A DNA stretch of 64,000 nucleotides, taken from the NCBI GenBank assembly GCA_936432065.2, contig OW386287.2, positions 73,651,804 to 73,715,803 on the forward strand, read 5' to 3'. A program made the position numbers and the translations under genes. This DNA is from Rutpela maculata. Its lineage: Eukaryota > Arthropoda > Insecta > Coleoptera > Cerambycidae. This document shows positions 1 to 10,802 of this stretch, piece by piece; positions within the stretch are counted from its first letter, which is position 1, and each line of letters opens with the position of its first letter. The notes under the pieces are model-generated. The model did not search any database and was not told the origin of the DNA. It saw only the letters and a list, made by a program, of their open reading frames with translations.

Positions 1-332
1 AAGGCCAGGCTATATTTCTCTCATACACTATTATTTGCATACTCTCTCAAATGATGTTTAGGAGTTATTAATACTAGCCCATCATTGCATATGCTAGAGT
101 ATAGAAGATCTCCCGCCAGACGCTATATGAATTCATTAGAAACTATAGATCGTCAGACAGGCAATTGCCTAGGGGGCAGCTCCCCCCTCATCGCTACCTC
201 TTTCTAGACTAAATCTCTTACCGCTGTTGATCATTCCAGGCTAATCAGTATGTGGAATGGATCAGCTTATTTACGTTTGTCCAGTATCCTTTCTGGTTTC
301 AATGAAAGGGATGTGAAAGAGTGGCACTATTG
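1..332. other. Unassigned AT-rich sequence
   Basis: I see no coding frame, inverted repeat or RNA-like structure in this stretch. It leads into the non-LTR remnant that follows and may be its decayed 5' part, but no motif supports that. Confidence 0.3.
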
Positions 333-606
333 GAGATTGAAGACAAGGTAAACCGGTGGAGGGAATATATGCAGAACTTGCTGAATGATGAAGAACGTGA
401 CTATACACTTATGCGTGTAAAAAATGTCGGCGTCTTTGGCGATGCGGTAAAGATTAAACTCGCAGACATTTTTTGAGTGTAGAAAATCTGAAGACAACTA
501 TAGCAACTAATTGCAGTATTAAGCTACCAACTATCACGAACGGAAATCACGAACACAGTTGAAAAGCTAAAAAGCGATAAAGTATCTGGGTCAGATAACA
601 CAGGTC
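333..606 (+). pseudogene. Non-LTR retrotransposon remnant (linker upstream of reverse transcriptase)
   Basis: Two short frames resemble the linker between endonuclease and reverse transcriptase of insect LINEs, probably RTE-like. The first, at 333-395, reads ...RWREYMQNLLNDEE, matching the usual RWxEYFxxLLN. The second, at about 523-606, reads TVEKLKSDKVSGSDN, matching the AIxxLKxxKAxGxD motif before the RT core. The two are separated by about 110 bp that has an inverted relative at 27605-27715, so that piece is probably an insertion. Nothing downstream matches an RT core, because a foldback element starts at 635. The family motifs are established knowledge; the clade is a guess. Confidence 0.6.
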
Positions 607-634
607 TGCGGGGTTTTGATGATGGGCAGATGGG

Positions 635-1314
635 GGTTATTTCCGAAGTTATTTTTCGCACTGAATCCCAATCTGGCCTCAGAATTGGCCCTCCACGTCA
701 GGATTTTGAAATATTTGAGGTTAAGTACTTAAAAAATGGCTTTTTTGTCTACTTTTGAGATTATGTATAGGATTTAAAAATTACTTCAGCTTATTTATAA
801 TAAATACATCATTTAGCACCATCCTTCCTCTCTAATAAGCTTTCCAATGGTCTTCTACGATGTTTCCTCTCAAAGTTATAGCCATTTTAAGGTGACATGA
901 ATTTGAAACCATGATCCCTACAACTCAACAATTTTCAACCAAACGTTTGCTTAAGATTGTTGGGTTATCCCTTCTGTTGTGTTAAGTCTTGATTCGTTTA
1001 GAGTCGTTTGGTTAAGATTGTTGGGTTGTAGGGATCATGGTTTCAAATTCATGTCATCTTAAAATGGCTATAACTTTGCGAGAGGAAACATCGTAGATGA
1101 CCATTCGAAAGCTTATTTTGCAGAGGAAGGATGGTACTAAATGATGTATTTATTAAAAATAAGATAAATTTTTTTGAGTTCTATGCATAACCTCAAAAGT
1201 TGCCAAAAAGCCATTTTTAAGTACTTAACCTCAAATATTTCAAAATCCTGACGTGATGGGTCAATTATGAGGCCAGATTCCGATTCAGCGCGAAAAATTA
1301 CTTCAAAAATGACC
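635..1314. mobile_element. Foldback MITE, ~680 bp
   Basis: The left arm (about 635-950) is repeated in reverse complement at about 1002-1314, with a ~50-bp centre. The arms share long near-identical blocks, for example around the CCATGATCCCTACAAC region at 910-925 and 1024-1040. Both outer ends begin near GGT(T/C)ATTT. There is no coding capacity; open frames crossing the arms are coincidental. The superfamily cannot be assigned from the ends. Confidence 0.75.
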
Positions 1315-2054
1315 TTCAGCTGTCCAACAACATTCATTCCTTTATTCGCAGACCTGTGTAATATATCAGAGGATCCCATCAAGCTTACAGAAGAACAGTA
1401 CCTTGATGTCTTGGTTGATCTCTTCAAAGATGTCTACGACTTAGGAATCCAGCTTTAAACTGGCTAACGTGAATGAATGATCTACTGGTACATTAAATCG
1501 TTGTACGATTACAGTGCTGCTACCTATAAGATGTCATCAACATCACGTTTCGATGTCAAAACGAGTACACCTTTATACTGTTCTCTGTGTCGTTTTATTC
1601 TTATTGTTATTCTTAATTTATTTATTCGTTTTTTTCTTCGAAAACTGCAATTTCTAGAAAAAAAAATTCCAAATAAAAAAGTTGTTTTCAATATTGGTAC
1701 CCCTGCAAATTCTTACTTTTTATCAAACCTTACGAATAAATTTATATTTTCTACATAAATTAAAATTTGACGTTCATATTAAGACGTTTTGTTAATAAAT
1801 ATATAATGATAACCCTGTAAAAAATTGAGACCAATTCGCTAGTCCATTTATGAGTTGATAGAGTTAAACGAAAAGTAATTGTTTCATTTTATTTTTTGTT
1901 ATTTGTCTAATAGACGCCGGGAACGAGATAATGGTCCCGGAAAACTCTTGACGGTGTTAAATAATTATTTATAACAATTAAACTACTCAACGGATCAATA
2001 TGAAATTCAATAGAGTCCTATTCATGAAATTCAATAGATCAAATGTACATCTGT
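1315..2054. other. No gene seen; AT-rich
   Basis: A 63-codon frame (1267-1458, +) starts inside the foldback right arm and runs into this stretch. It has no recognisable motif. Two direct copies of TGAAATTCAATAGA lie at about 2001 and 2026, just outside element 1. A small GC stem (CCGGGA...TCCCGG) sits near 1917-1941. No other structure was found. Confidence 0.3.
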
Positions 2055-3289
2055 GGGATCTTTGATGATGCAAGTGTGGCAGTGGTTCCAATCTCTTTGT
2101 TTGACCTTGGAGAAACATACTTTCGATGTGGTACTCTCAAAAATAGTGCGTTTGAGTGCTGCGCGCGAAAAACAAAATGGCCGCCGTCGCAAACACTTTT
2201 TTCCATTTATCTAAGTAACCATTTGGATTACGAAAAAAAAGTTTTATATAAAAAATATTGCACAGAGAAAAGGTTATTACAATTTTTTATGTAGAACTAA
2301 CCGTTCTCTCAAAAAGTTTCATTTTATAGTTTCCAATAATAAAAATTAACATGTCTAATGATGAGAGATTTGCCAGTGCATATTAACATATTTGACACTA
2401 TCTCTCGGGCCAATGGAAACAATAAATATAACTAAAGCATTACAAACATAAATAAATTAACAAATACCCCCATCTCCCCTATGTTTTACAGTAGAGGTAT
2501 GCATAGGAAATTGAAAGAAAAAGTACCTATATAATTTTAACGTTTTCCTTTTTACTTCCTTCTCTTTCCCCCATCTGTGTGACTGGCTGATGGAACCCAT
2601 CCAAGGCCAGAAAAGAAAAAAAAATGTAACGTTTAATGAAGAAACTTATAGAAATACAGTAGTTACAGATTTATATAGACAAAGTACAGACAAGCAATAC
2701 TTTCCATTTCTACAATGACATTTTTAATTAAAATCATCGTCACTTTCAATGCAAATCTCACTTAGCCCCAAATTTTCATCATTGCCTTGCTCGCACTCTC
2801 CCATATTAACACATCGGTCGAGATTACCTTCGCACTTACACATTTCGGTACACGGGAGTCCATTCGACTGACACGTACATGGAGGAGAGCAATGCCTTTG
2901 GGAGCATGAGCAGCGACAAAGTTCCAAGATAAGCTCTGGAGCACAAGGTTTGTTACAAGCAACTGGCTCGTATGTGGTCCCTACTTCCTTCCATCCAAAA
3001 TCTGAGGATGGTGGGTTATTGGGATGCTGAACGAGGTCCTGATTTCACTCAAAACACTGAAAATGGGCAAAGCCGGATCCAGTGCAGATCTTGTTGGAGG
3101 AAGGTTCTCATCTTGACATTGTTTCTGGGTGAACAACAACCATCTCACAGCTCCTATGTCGGTCAGTGTTGTTTTGAGGATATAAAGCTGATTATTTCAC
3201 TCATTAACGCTATAGCCAATGAGAGCCCGTTTTTTCAAAACATTGCACCAATCAAACGTCATTATTAGTGGTAATTCAAGCTAGATCGG

Positions 3290-4424
3290 CTTTTGACAGG
3301 ACCAACATGCAAAATTTATCGCTCTAATTTTTTAGGTCGCTGCAGCGGCAAATATGCGAAAATTTTTTGACGTTTTTGTCGTGAAATATTTTTGGCAAAT
3401 AGGGCAACTCGAGCTTTTAAGTTTTATCTATAAATATCTTCTCTAGCTTATTATTAATTGTTAACGTACTTACCTTGTAAGTTGTAATATTGTATTATGT
3501 AGTAGCAAACAAAAACACACCTCAATTCCAAAGCGAATCTTGTCTGAAATATATAGGCTGTAACTTTTGCCTATCTGTAACTATTTCAGTTTTCCTAGTG
3601 TTCAATCAGGTAACAATTACACACAAAGATTGTACTTAATATAGCTCATAATACAGGAACAAGTCAAGCACAGCTTTCAATAGCTCAATAACGTAGTTAC
3701 AAAGGTAAGCAAATCATTTATTATAAATGTCAAGTATACATTCGCTCAGGAACAAACTAAAAATGTATAGTACTTACATATTATGGTAATCTACCAAAAA
3801 GTAACTCGTTGAATCAAAGCTGTGCATCAAACATTATAATTTGTTGTATTTAAAATTCTCTTTGCTTAACAAAGCAAACCTCAACATAATTCATAAACTT
3901 CGTAAGTTAAAAGTAATGATTAAATACGTAAATATGAGTCGATGAACATTTATTTATTATGGAATATAACTTGTAGCGCTAGATGGCGCTCTCTATGTCA
4001 ATCTCGGAACCATGGGTGTATATTTAATTTGGGCGAGACATCGGTACTAAAGTAGTGCTCTCTCTATCGTTCCTCGTCGTATTGCACCTCAGAAACGCCT
4101 GAAAGGTGTTAAGCCAGTCTATATTTTATAATATCTAAGGTTTCAACTTGTTTTATTTACTAGTTGCCATGGAAACGTCACTAGATTATTTTAAAATATA
4201 GCGAATCTCCGTTGTTTCTACTGCGTTTGTTTGAGATTTGTTGTTTTGACAATATGAGTCGGTTTGGAAATATTTCTGTATATCAAATTAATGATGAAAT
4301 TGAAAATAAAGGTCAGTAAACTCCAAAAAGTGACAAGAAAACGTCTGAAGGCAGTTAATGAGAAAACATAATATTGAAGATGTACTTAATGAATTATTTA
4401 TTCGTGAAATATTCTCCTCAAATA
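3290..4424. other. Inserted segment inside the copy-1 gene, with a first-exon-like patch
   Basis: This ~1.1 kb interrupts the minus-strand gene and shows no coding similarity to it. On the plus strand an ATG at about 4255 opens a ~20-codon frame starting MSRFGNISVYQINDEI. It runs to AAAG/GTCAGT, which looks like a splice donor, so it could be the first exon of an unrelated element gene. The preceding ~250 bp are richer in GC than their surroundings. The exon idea is weak. Confidence 0.25.
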
Positions 4425-4650
4425 CCACTCGTGCTTTAAATTTTATCTAAAAATTTTTTCTCAAGCTAAGTCGCCCCTAGTTAATATAACTCGTGCAAAT
4501 TGGCAGTTTATTATCAAAGATTAAATCCCTCCCGCTAAAGCGGTCGGGATTTAATCAGATAATAAACTGCCAATTTGCACTCTTTATATTACCAGGCAAC
4601 ACGCTTTCGAAAAAATTTTCGATAAAATTTTAAGCACTAGTGATATTACA
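4425..4650. mobile_element. Hairpin MITE, ~225 bp
   Basis: This is an almost complete palindrome centred near 4538. The core GCAAATTGGCAGTTTATTAT at about 4496 is matched by its reverse complement up to about 4581. Flanking blocks (AAATTTTATCTAAAAATTTT versus its mirror with one change) extend each arm to about 100 bp. It sits directly after the frame ending ...EAFICR of the copy-1 gene and so helped break it. Confidence 0.75.
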
Positions 4651-6339
4651 TACGACAAATGAACGCTTCCAAGTTAGCCCTGACATCTTCTGTGAGAGAC
4701 AGTGTAGTCCCCAATGTAGCCAAAGCTTCTAGCAGCTTATCACTTGCAGAATTAAAAGTTTTCCACCACTTTATTTTACCTTTGCCAGCAAATGATCCTG
4801 TTACATCTGCTCCTGAAAGTGCGTGTAATCCAGGAAGTGCAGAGGCTTTCAGAGGTCCAAGTGCTCTGTAAATTGAACTAGCTGAACAAACCTTTTCATG
4901 TCATGGCCAAGGAGAAATGCAAACTCTTTCGAAAGTTGAGGATATCGTCTTAGTGCCAAAATTAAGACATCAGTATCGGGGGAGAATACATGAGTAGTTT
5001 TAATTCCTTTCTGTGCTAAATATACTGCATGTAATATAATCTTTGTGTTCGCCTCCTCCTGCGTACTTGAAAGACTGGATACATCATCGCCATGTGATGA
5101 ATCTGCTTTGTCCCTCCAACTGATTACAAACCTTTTGTTATTGGTCACGCCAAATTGTGGAATCTGACCTGAAAGGAACTCTGTCAGTTCATCCTTCGTC
5201 TTATCGTGGGACAAGAATTTATTCATTGCTATACTTCAAATTTTCGTTTCTGGTCCGATTTTGTACTGAATTGGATCTGAGCCTTTTTGCCGAATCACTC
5301 TCATGACTTTCTTCAACGAGTTTTCTTTGTAAGAATCAAAAACAACATGGACCTCACTGTAATTGCTGAATTTTTGCCCGATCCATTTGCTGAAGCTTAA
5401 ACCGAGGTCACGGCATGTCTTCACTGTGCTAGGTTTGTGGTAGGTGTGAAGAAGCGCCATGCTATCTTTTATCGCAGCTTTTTCCTGTAGCTCTTCATTT
5501 TCTTCTAAAACTGCAGGTGTGGTGGAAGCATGATCATTATCGTTTTCTTCGGCAAGTATACCTTGCATTGATTCAAGAGCATCCATAAGTTCGTACTTAG
5601 CTAAGTAATGGTGCATACTCCTGTCAACTGCAAATAATGACTTCGGTAGTGCTGAGAACTCGTAGTTGCTCAAATAGTATTTCAAATCTACGTCAGGTCT
5701 GCTTCTGGATGCTATCAATAATCTTGAAATAAGAGGTAAATCTGTCTTTATGGCTATAGATTTGTCTTTGAGGGTAATTTTAACTTTTTCCGCTGCCGTT
5801 TTACACGTTTTAATAAATTTTTTTTCAACGGATCCCAGAACTGAATGTTGTTAGTATGAACTCTTTGCTCTAAGAATTAATTAGACAGATCTTGCCCAGC
5901 TTCCGCCACACTGTCTAAACACATCTTTATTTCCTGTGGGAAGACTCGCTGAGTTAGGATATTAATGAGCTCATCAGTTTTGCAGTGAAAGGAAGGGATT
6001 TGTTGTGTTTTGAAACGCTTCCTTTAGTTTAAGATAATTTCAAACCAATAACTATTAATAAATATAAAGCCATGAAATAATGTTAAAAGTTAAGTCTCTG
6101 GGAAAATGGTTAGTCCTGCATAAAAACTTATAATAACCTTTTTTGTGTAAAACTTTTTTTCGTAATCCCAATGGTTACTTAGATAAATTGGAAAAAGTGT
6201 TTGCGATGGCGGCCGTTTTGTTTTTCTCGCGCAGTACTCATGCGCATCATTTTTGAGAGTGCCAACATCGAAATTATGTTTCTTCAAGGCCTAACAAAGA
6301 GATTCAGACTACTACCACACTTGCATCATCAAGGAGCCC

Positions 6340-7240
6340 ACGGGAGCCTATTTTTGTACCCTTGGCAGGGGACTAAGAGTCCTATTTTGACAGTAGATGA
6401 AACAAGTGGATTTATAACCCCTTCTGTTCCATTCGGTTTTTCGAAATACGGGGTCCTATACCAGAATAAATTTTTTATGAAAAATACATTTTAAGCAAAA
6501 TATTGTGGTAAATTTCTATATACCTAAAAATATCCATATGTGGATACATTGAAGCGGAAGGGGTTAAGTATTACAACCTGTAGAGACAACTGGCAATTTT
6601 CAATAGCAGTTTTATGATTTAACAATAATTCAAATCATTCTAAAATCGTACCATTTTTAGAATAGATTTTTGCTTTTTCAAAAAGTTGTAATTAAAATCT
6701 ATTCCTTGCAGAAACAACCAGCCAAAAATTACTTTTATCAGTGAAACAGCGCTGGCGCTCTGTGCGAGACTAAAGTACACACCCAGCGGTGTGTGCAATA
6801 ATAATAAAGTGAATATTCATGGTTTAGTATAGCACAGTGAGAAAATAGTGTAAGTTTCCATTTCTTACTAATTACTAATAATGTATATGTCTACCCACTT
6901 GATATAAATACGACGGTATTTAAAACTAATTGAGAATTGAGAATTAACTTTGTAACTAGATATATTGTTAGTATTAACATAAAACATTTAAATTAAATTG
7001 TCTCTGCATTTTATGACTGCACTTAAGAATAATTTGATAATAAAATAAATAAATATTCAGGTCAAACCAACGACTTTAACATAATAATAACCAGTGTCAT
7101 AAATAAGAGTACCATATTTTCAGATATCCGCCAAAACTTATTAATAGTGGATTGTTTGTAACAATATATAGTATAGTTATAGTATTATAACCGTACGTAT
7201 TTTGCGTATCCATCGATATATTTTTACTAGTATATGTATA
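6340..7240. other. No gene seen
   Basis: This stretch is AT-rich and lies between element 1 and the CAGGGTG foldback. A short run near 6765-6810 repeats GCGCTCTGTGCG and CACACCCAGCGGTGTGTG, the latter a small palindrome. I found no frame with recognisable similarity and no extended inverted repeat. Confidence 0.3.
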
Positions 7241-8254
7241 CAGGGTGAACCATTAATAATAGGCCATAATTCAAGGGTAGATTCTTTGGATCAAAATATG
7301 AGGATATAACCAAAGATGCTTTAGTAAATTGTTGCTGTGGAAAAAGATACAGGGTGTCAAAATTGTAATTTTTTTCTTTTTTTGCAATATCTCAACTACC
7401 TCTTGACCGATCTTCTCCCAATTAAGTAGGGAAACATTTTCTAAGCTAAAAAACAATAATTTATTTATTATATCACGCCAGCCCGTGGAGGGGGCCTCAT
7501 GAGCTATACCCGATGATGAATATTTTTTCTCTTTTTTTTTACTAAACGTAGTATCACTTTTGACTATAAAATCTCATGCAGGAGTCATTTCTACGTAAAA
7601 AAAGGTACACTTGATAGACCATGATAACTCCAACCGTTTTCGAGAAAACTGCCGCATGTATTTCAAGAATCTTTGAAAACAAACTCAATTTGAAAAGGAT
7701 AAATTATATTTATTGAAAAGTATGCTTTGGTGGCGTCTTAGTTCTGTCATTTACGTAGAATTTCATTAGTTTGACATTATGACAGAACTAAGACGTCACC
7801 AAAGCATACCTTTCAATAATTACAATTTGTCCTTTTCAAATTGAGTTTGTTTTCAAAGATTCTTGAGATCTATGCGGCAGTTTTCTCGAAAACGGTTGGA
7901 GTTATTAAGTTCTATCAGTGTACCTTTTTTAGGTAGAAATGACTCCTGCATGAGATTTTCTAGTCAAAAGTGCCACTACGTTTCGTAAAAAAAAGAGAGA
8001 AAATAGTCATCATCAGGTATGGCTCATGGCTAGCGTGATGTGATACATAAGTTATTATTTCTTAGCTTAAAAAATGTTTCCTTACCAAATTGGGAGAAGA
8101 TCGGTCAAGGAGTAGTCGAGATATTGCAAGAAAAAATTACAATTTTGACACCCTGTATCTTTTTTTACTAAAGCATGTTTGGTTATTATATCCTCATAAT
8201 TTGATCCAAAGAATCTACCCTTGAACTATGGCCAATTATTAATAGTCCACCCTG
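7241..8254. mobile_element. Tc1/mariner-type foldback element (CAGGGTG ends, TA target)
   Basis: The left end CAGGGTGAACCATTAATAAT follows TA at 7239-7240. The right end is its reverse complement, finishing at 8254 and followed by TA. The arms (7241 to ~7750 and ~7780 to 8254) are inverted copies of about 500 bp with a ~30-bp centre near 7750-7780. The TA duplication and CAGGGTG end are typical of non-autonomous Tc1/mariner-superfamily elements. No coding capacity is visible. Confidence 0.8.
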
Positions 8255-8447
8255 TATACTTGAGGTTTCCATATTTAAGAATGGGTAGTCTGCCGCAAAA
8301 TGTTATTAGTCCCTTGAGATAAACCAGAAAAACACAAAAAGCCCAAAAGTTCTGTGACTGGATCGCAGACTAACGACACTTTGTTGGTGGTTAGCATTTT
8401 CTCAAACAAGAGGTGTGGTTACCTAGCTCCTGCTAGCTCAGTGCAGG

Positions 8448-8453
<6 letters not shown>

Positions 8454-8487
<34 letters not shown>
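8454..8487. repeat. (TA)n microsatellite
   Basis: About 17 TA units are followed by GCGTGTAGTTCGGGG. The reverse complement of nearly the same flank (GCGTGTAGTTCAGGG) borders the other long TA run, at 20313-20343. Confidence 0.9.
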
Positions 8488-8488
<1 letters not shown>

Positions 8489-9335
8489 CGTGTAGTTCGG
8501 GGTCGAAAAAAAGCTTTAAGTGGTGACTATGAGAACTTTTGTATACTTTGAGGTCAGTCCTCAAAGTAACAATTTTAAAAAACCGTCTGTTTGAGAACAT
8601 AGACCTCAAAATATACGAGTGATAGATAAATGTCATTTTATGTTTATTATAAGGTACTGTCCCCAAATTAACGGTTTAAAGAGAAAAACATTGCTAGTGT
8701 AGTTTAGGGTCACTAATATGCATGTAATTTTTATATGAAATGTGTGGTACAGATTTTTTAAATATTCACTTGTTTAATTTCTAATTGGTGGTACAAATCT
8801 TAAAATTAAGATATATTTTTAAAATTGTCGACGTTTCGATAAATTTATTATCTTCTTCAGAGCACAGTGTTTAAAATATTTAAAGTTTAAAATATAAATA
8901 TAATACATATATTATACAGAAATAATAAAATATGAATTAAAAACATCCAATTTTAAATGCTTATTATTCGCTAAAAAAAATTAATAAGGGCCACAAGTAT
9001 ATGTGTAGTTTTTATTGAATTCACAAAAGGTGCTGCGTTTTTTCAATTTCAACTACAGGAACTGAGATCACGGAAAAGCTAAATATGTTCTGTTTCTTGA
9101 TGTTTACCTTTCCTTATTTTACGTTGCATCCAAGGCACGTTCTACTTGCAAAATTACGTTCAGTCTTGTTAATTCATAAAATACAGGGTTTTTTATTTCC
9201 TGTCCAAGTAAATAAACGTATGATATTCAATATAAGCCAGTATACGTTTTGATACATTTTTTTACATCTTTGACATTTTCGGCAAGTTTTGTATATGAAC
9301 TATTACTGTATTTAAAAAAAAAAATTGTTCAACAC
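8488..9335. other. No gene seen
   Basis: AT-rich intergenic sequence. Long TTTAAA/ATATA runs lie between 8740 and 8960. No coding frame, TIR or RNA structure could be supported. Confidence 0.3.
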
Positions 9336-9372
9336 CGAGACGGTAGCTCAACGGACTAAGGCGTACATGTAG
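9336..9372 (+). mobile_element. SINE family 1 head fragment (tRNA-like, 5' end only)
   Basis: The stretch GACGGTAGCTCAACGGACTA followed by AGGCGTA matches the tRNA-like head of the fuller copy at 11098-11335 (reverse strand), including a polymerase III A-box-like TAGCTCAACGG. The B box and body are absent, so this is a truncated fragment. Confidence 0.55.
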
Positions 9373-9713
9373 CAAATCATTTTTAGTTGATTTTTGTCAC
9401 TTTCTTCTTTAGTCAGACGTTTTCGGAGATTTGGGTTTCTAAAGTTCAGAACTTTCATTGTTAAATGAAATGAGTCTCTTTAACTTGAAACAGTTTTAAG
9501 CAGAATAATTACAGAAATTTTATTGATTTTTAAACTCGTTATTAAAATTGATGAATTCTGTTCATTAGGCATACAAGTAAGTATACACGTTTTAATTTAG
9601 AACAAGTAAAATGGATTGAAAAATAAAACAACTAAAGTAAACATTTAAATGTGTATTTGTTTAGCTAATGTTATAGTATAAAAAATATTTTATTCATAAA
9701 CTCATTACTACAC

Positions 9714-9980
9714 TACACTTTCATAAAACATCTTTGCTTTTTTTCAGCAAATTCGTTTATGGCATCATCATAATTTATTGAATTAGATTCTTCGCTCTCA
9801 ATTGATAGTATAGCGAGGTTCGTGAGCCTCTCTTGTGCCATATTTGATCTTAAATAATTTGTTATGAGTTTTACTTTACTAAAGCTTTTTTCATACCCAG
9901 CAAATATTATTGGTAAGGTTGCGTAGATCCTTAACGTTATGCAAACTTTTGGGAGGCATCCATTAAATTTCTGCTGTGGA
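9714..9980 (-). pseudogene. hAT transposase C-terminal (dimerisation) domain fragment
   Basis: One uninterrupted minus-strand frame of about 88 codons ends at a stop at 9714. It contains LRIYATLPIIFAGYEKSFSK, VKLITNYLRSNMAQERL and LAILSIESEES, followed by INYDDAINEFAEKKQR. This is the classic hAT C-terminal pattern: Pvt.a..ERsFSkLk.i...lRs.m...RL..LailsIE...a..idfd..I..Fa. Upstream the frame meets a stop, and the catalytic domain is absent. Assignment to hAT is firm; the subfamily is not resolved. Confidence 0.85.
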
Positions 9981-10327
9981 TTAAGTTAAAGTAAATCGTT
10001 AGGTAAATCGTTAAGTAAGAGCGTTAATTTTTTTGAGATTATCTGTGATGTTTTTAGCTTGATCTCGAAAGACTAGACTCATTCAGTAAATTATATTGCA
10101 TATAAGAAATGTTGCTAAAATATTAATAATAGATGACGAGCTTGAATAGTAGATTTTAAAAACTAAATATGAAGTTTTTTATATCTCTACATTAATTAGT
10201 AAATCATTTGTTAAAGATTTACCAGTACATTATTAATTTACAAAAATCTGTTTTGCCGCCCCACAGTAAATATGCCGCATGGGACAAAGCCCCCTTTCAA
10301 CCCCTCCCCCTCCCCTATCCAGCACTG
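9714..10327 (-). mobile_element. hAT element remnant: 5' end joined to C-terminal coding region
   Basis: The right edge (minus-strand start) reads CAGTGCTGGATAGGGGAG and, further in, GGGGCGGCAAAAC, which resembles the ends of many hAT elements. About 350 bp further along lies the transposase C-terminus (9714-9980), so most of the gene has been lost. I could not find the matching 3' end left of 9714 or an 8-bp target duplication. Confidence 0.5.
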
Positions 10328-10529
10328 TCAAAATCGCTTACATTATGATTCAGACTGATATTAATATTTATTTATTATAATTATAAAATAGTTTATTTCA
10401 TTAATCGCCATAAATCGAGTAATAAGCTTATGGAATTGTTTCTTTTACCAAGTTTGTTTTTGCAACGTTTACCTAGTTTATTGATTCACGTTCTTTAAAT
10501 ATTGATTCATAAGAAATAAGTATTAGGGA

Positions 10530-10640
10530 TGCACATATCGATAGTCGATATTCTTTAAACATCGATGTTAGGTTAAAATCTATTGATAACTAGATTGCGA
10601 TATTCTAAGCAGATATCGATATTAGTTACGATTTTGATTA
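10530..10640. promoter_or_regulatory. Cluster of TATCGATA-like (DRE-type) sites
   Basis: ATATCGATAGTCGATATT at about 10536, ACATCGATGTT at about 10559 and AGATATCGATATT at about 10611 lie within 90 bp. TATCGATA is the insect DREF-binding core, but no gene start lies nearby. The cluster may equally be a chance or repeat-derived palindrome. Confidence 0.2.
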
Positions 10641-10802
10641 GAAACGGCATTAATTTATTTTTAATTATAGATATTTAAGATGTTTTAATTACTGGACTGG
10701 TTACTATAGTGCAGAAGCATTAATAAGAGGTTCGTGGCTTAACTTGAACTGTATGTCATTTACACAGAAAAGAAATCTATACCTATGCTATTATGATCTC
10801 GT

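Larger units (their letters stand above)
2724..6030 (-). pseudogene. EEAD/CxC-family transposon protein with FEN1/XPG-like core, broken (copy 1)
   Basis: This is a minus-strand remnant read as several frames. The N-terminal part, about 6030-5740, includes QEIKMCLDSVAEAGQDLSN and IQFWDPLKKN. Frame 5718-5236 includes IASRSRPDVDLKYYLSNYE, DSMALLH and VVFDSYKENSLKK. Frame 5226-4849 includes STQEEANTKIILHA (EEAN at ~5058-5047) and SPDTDVLIL (DTD at ~4977-4969). A frameshift near 4880 leads into LHALSGADVTGSFAGKGK (~4830-4780). The downstream part, about 3210-2724, includes RWLLFTQKQ, LPPTRSAL and, after another frameshift, CAPELILELCRCSC...GLPCTEMCKC with an acidic tail. The family is known to me from many uncharacterised arthropod and cnidarian predicted proteins. 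The nuclease role is inferred from motif order. EEAN replaces the usual EEAD, and stops, frameshifts and insertions make this a pseudogene. Confidence 0.8.
2055..6339 (-). mobile_element. Element 1: long-TIR DNA transposon carrying an EEAD/CxC-family gene
   Basis: The left arm (2055 to ~2320) and right arm (~6090 to 6339) are inverted copies of each other over about 250 bp. Both begin with a GGG(A/C)TCxTTGATGATGCAAG-type end. Between them, on the minus strand, lies a broken gene filling much of the 4.3 kb. The open frames across both arms (around the shared peptide SQTLFxIYLSNH) come from arm similarity. The arms contain ATGGCSGCC, a YY1/Pho-like initiator motif also present in the arms of element 4. 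I could not define a target-site duplication. Insertions inside include a hairpin MITE at 4425-4650 and about 1.1 kb at 3290-4415. Confidence 0.7.
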
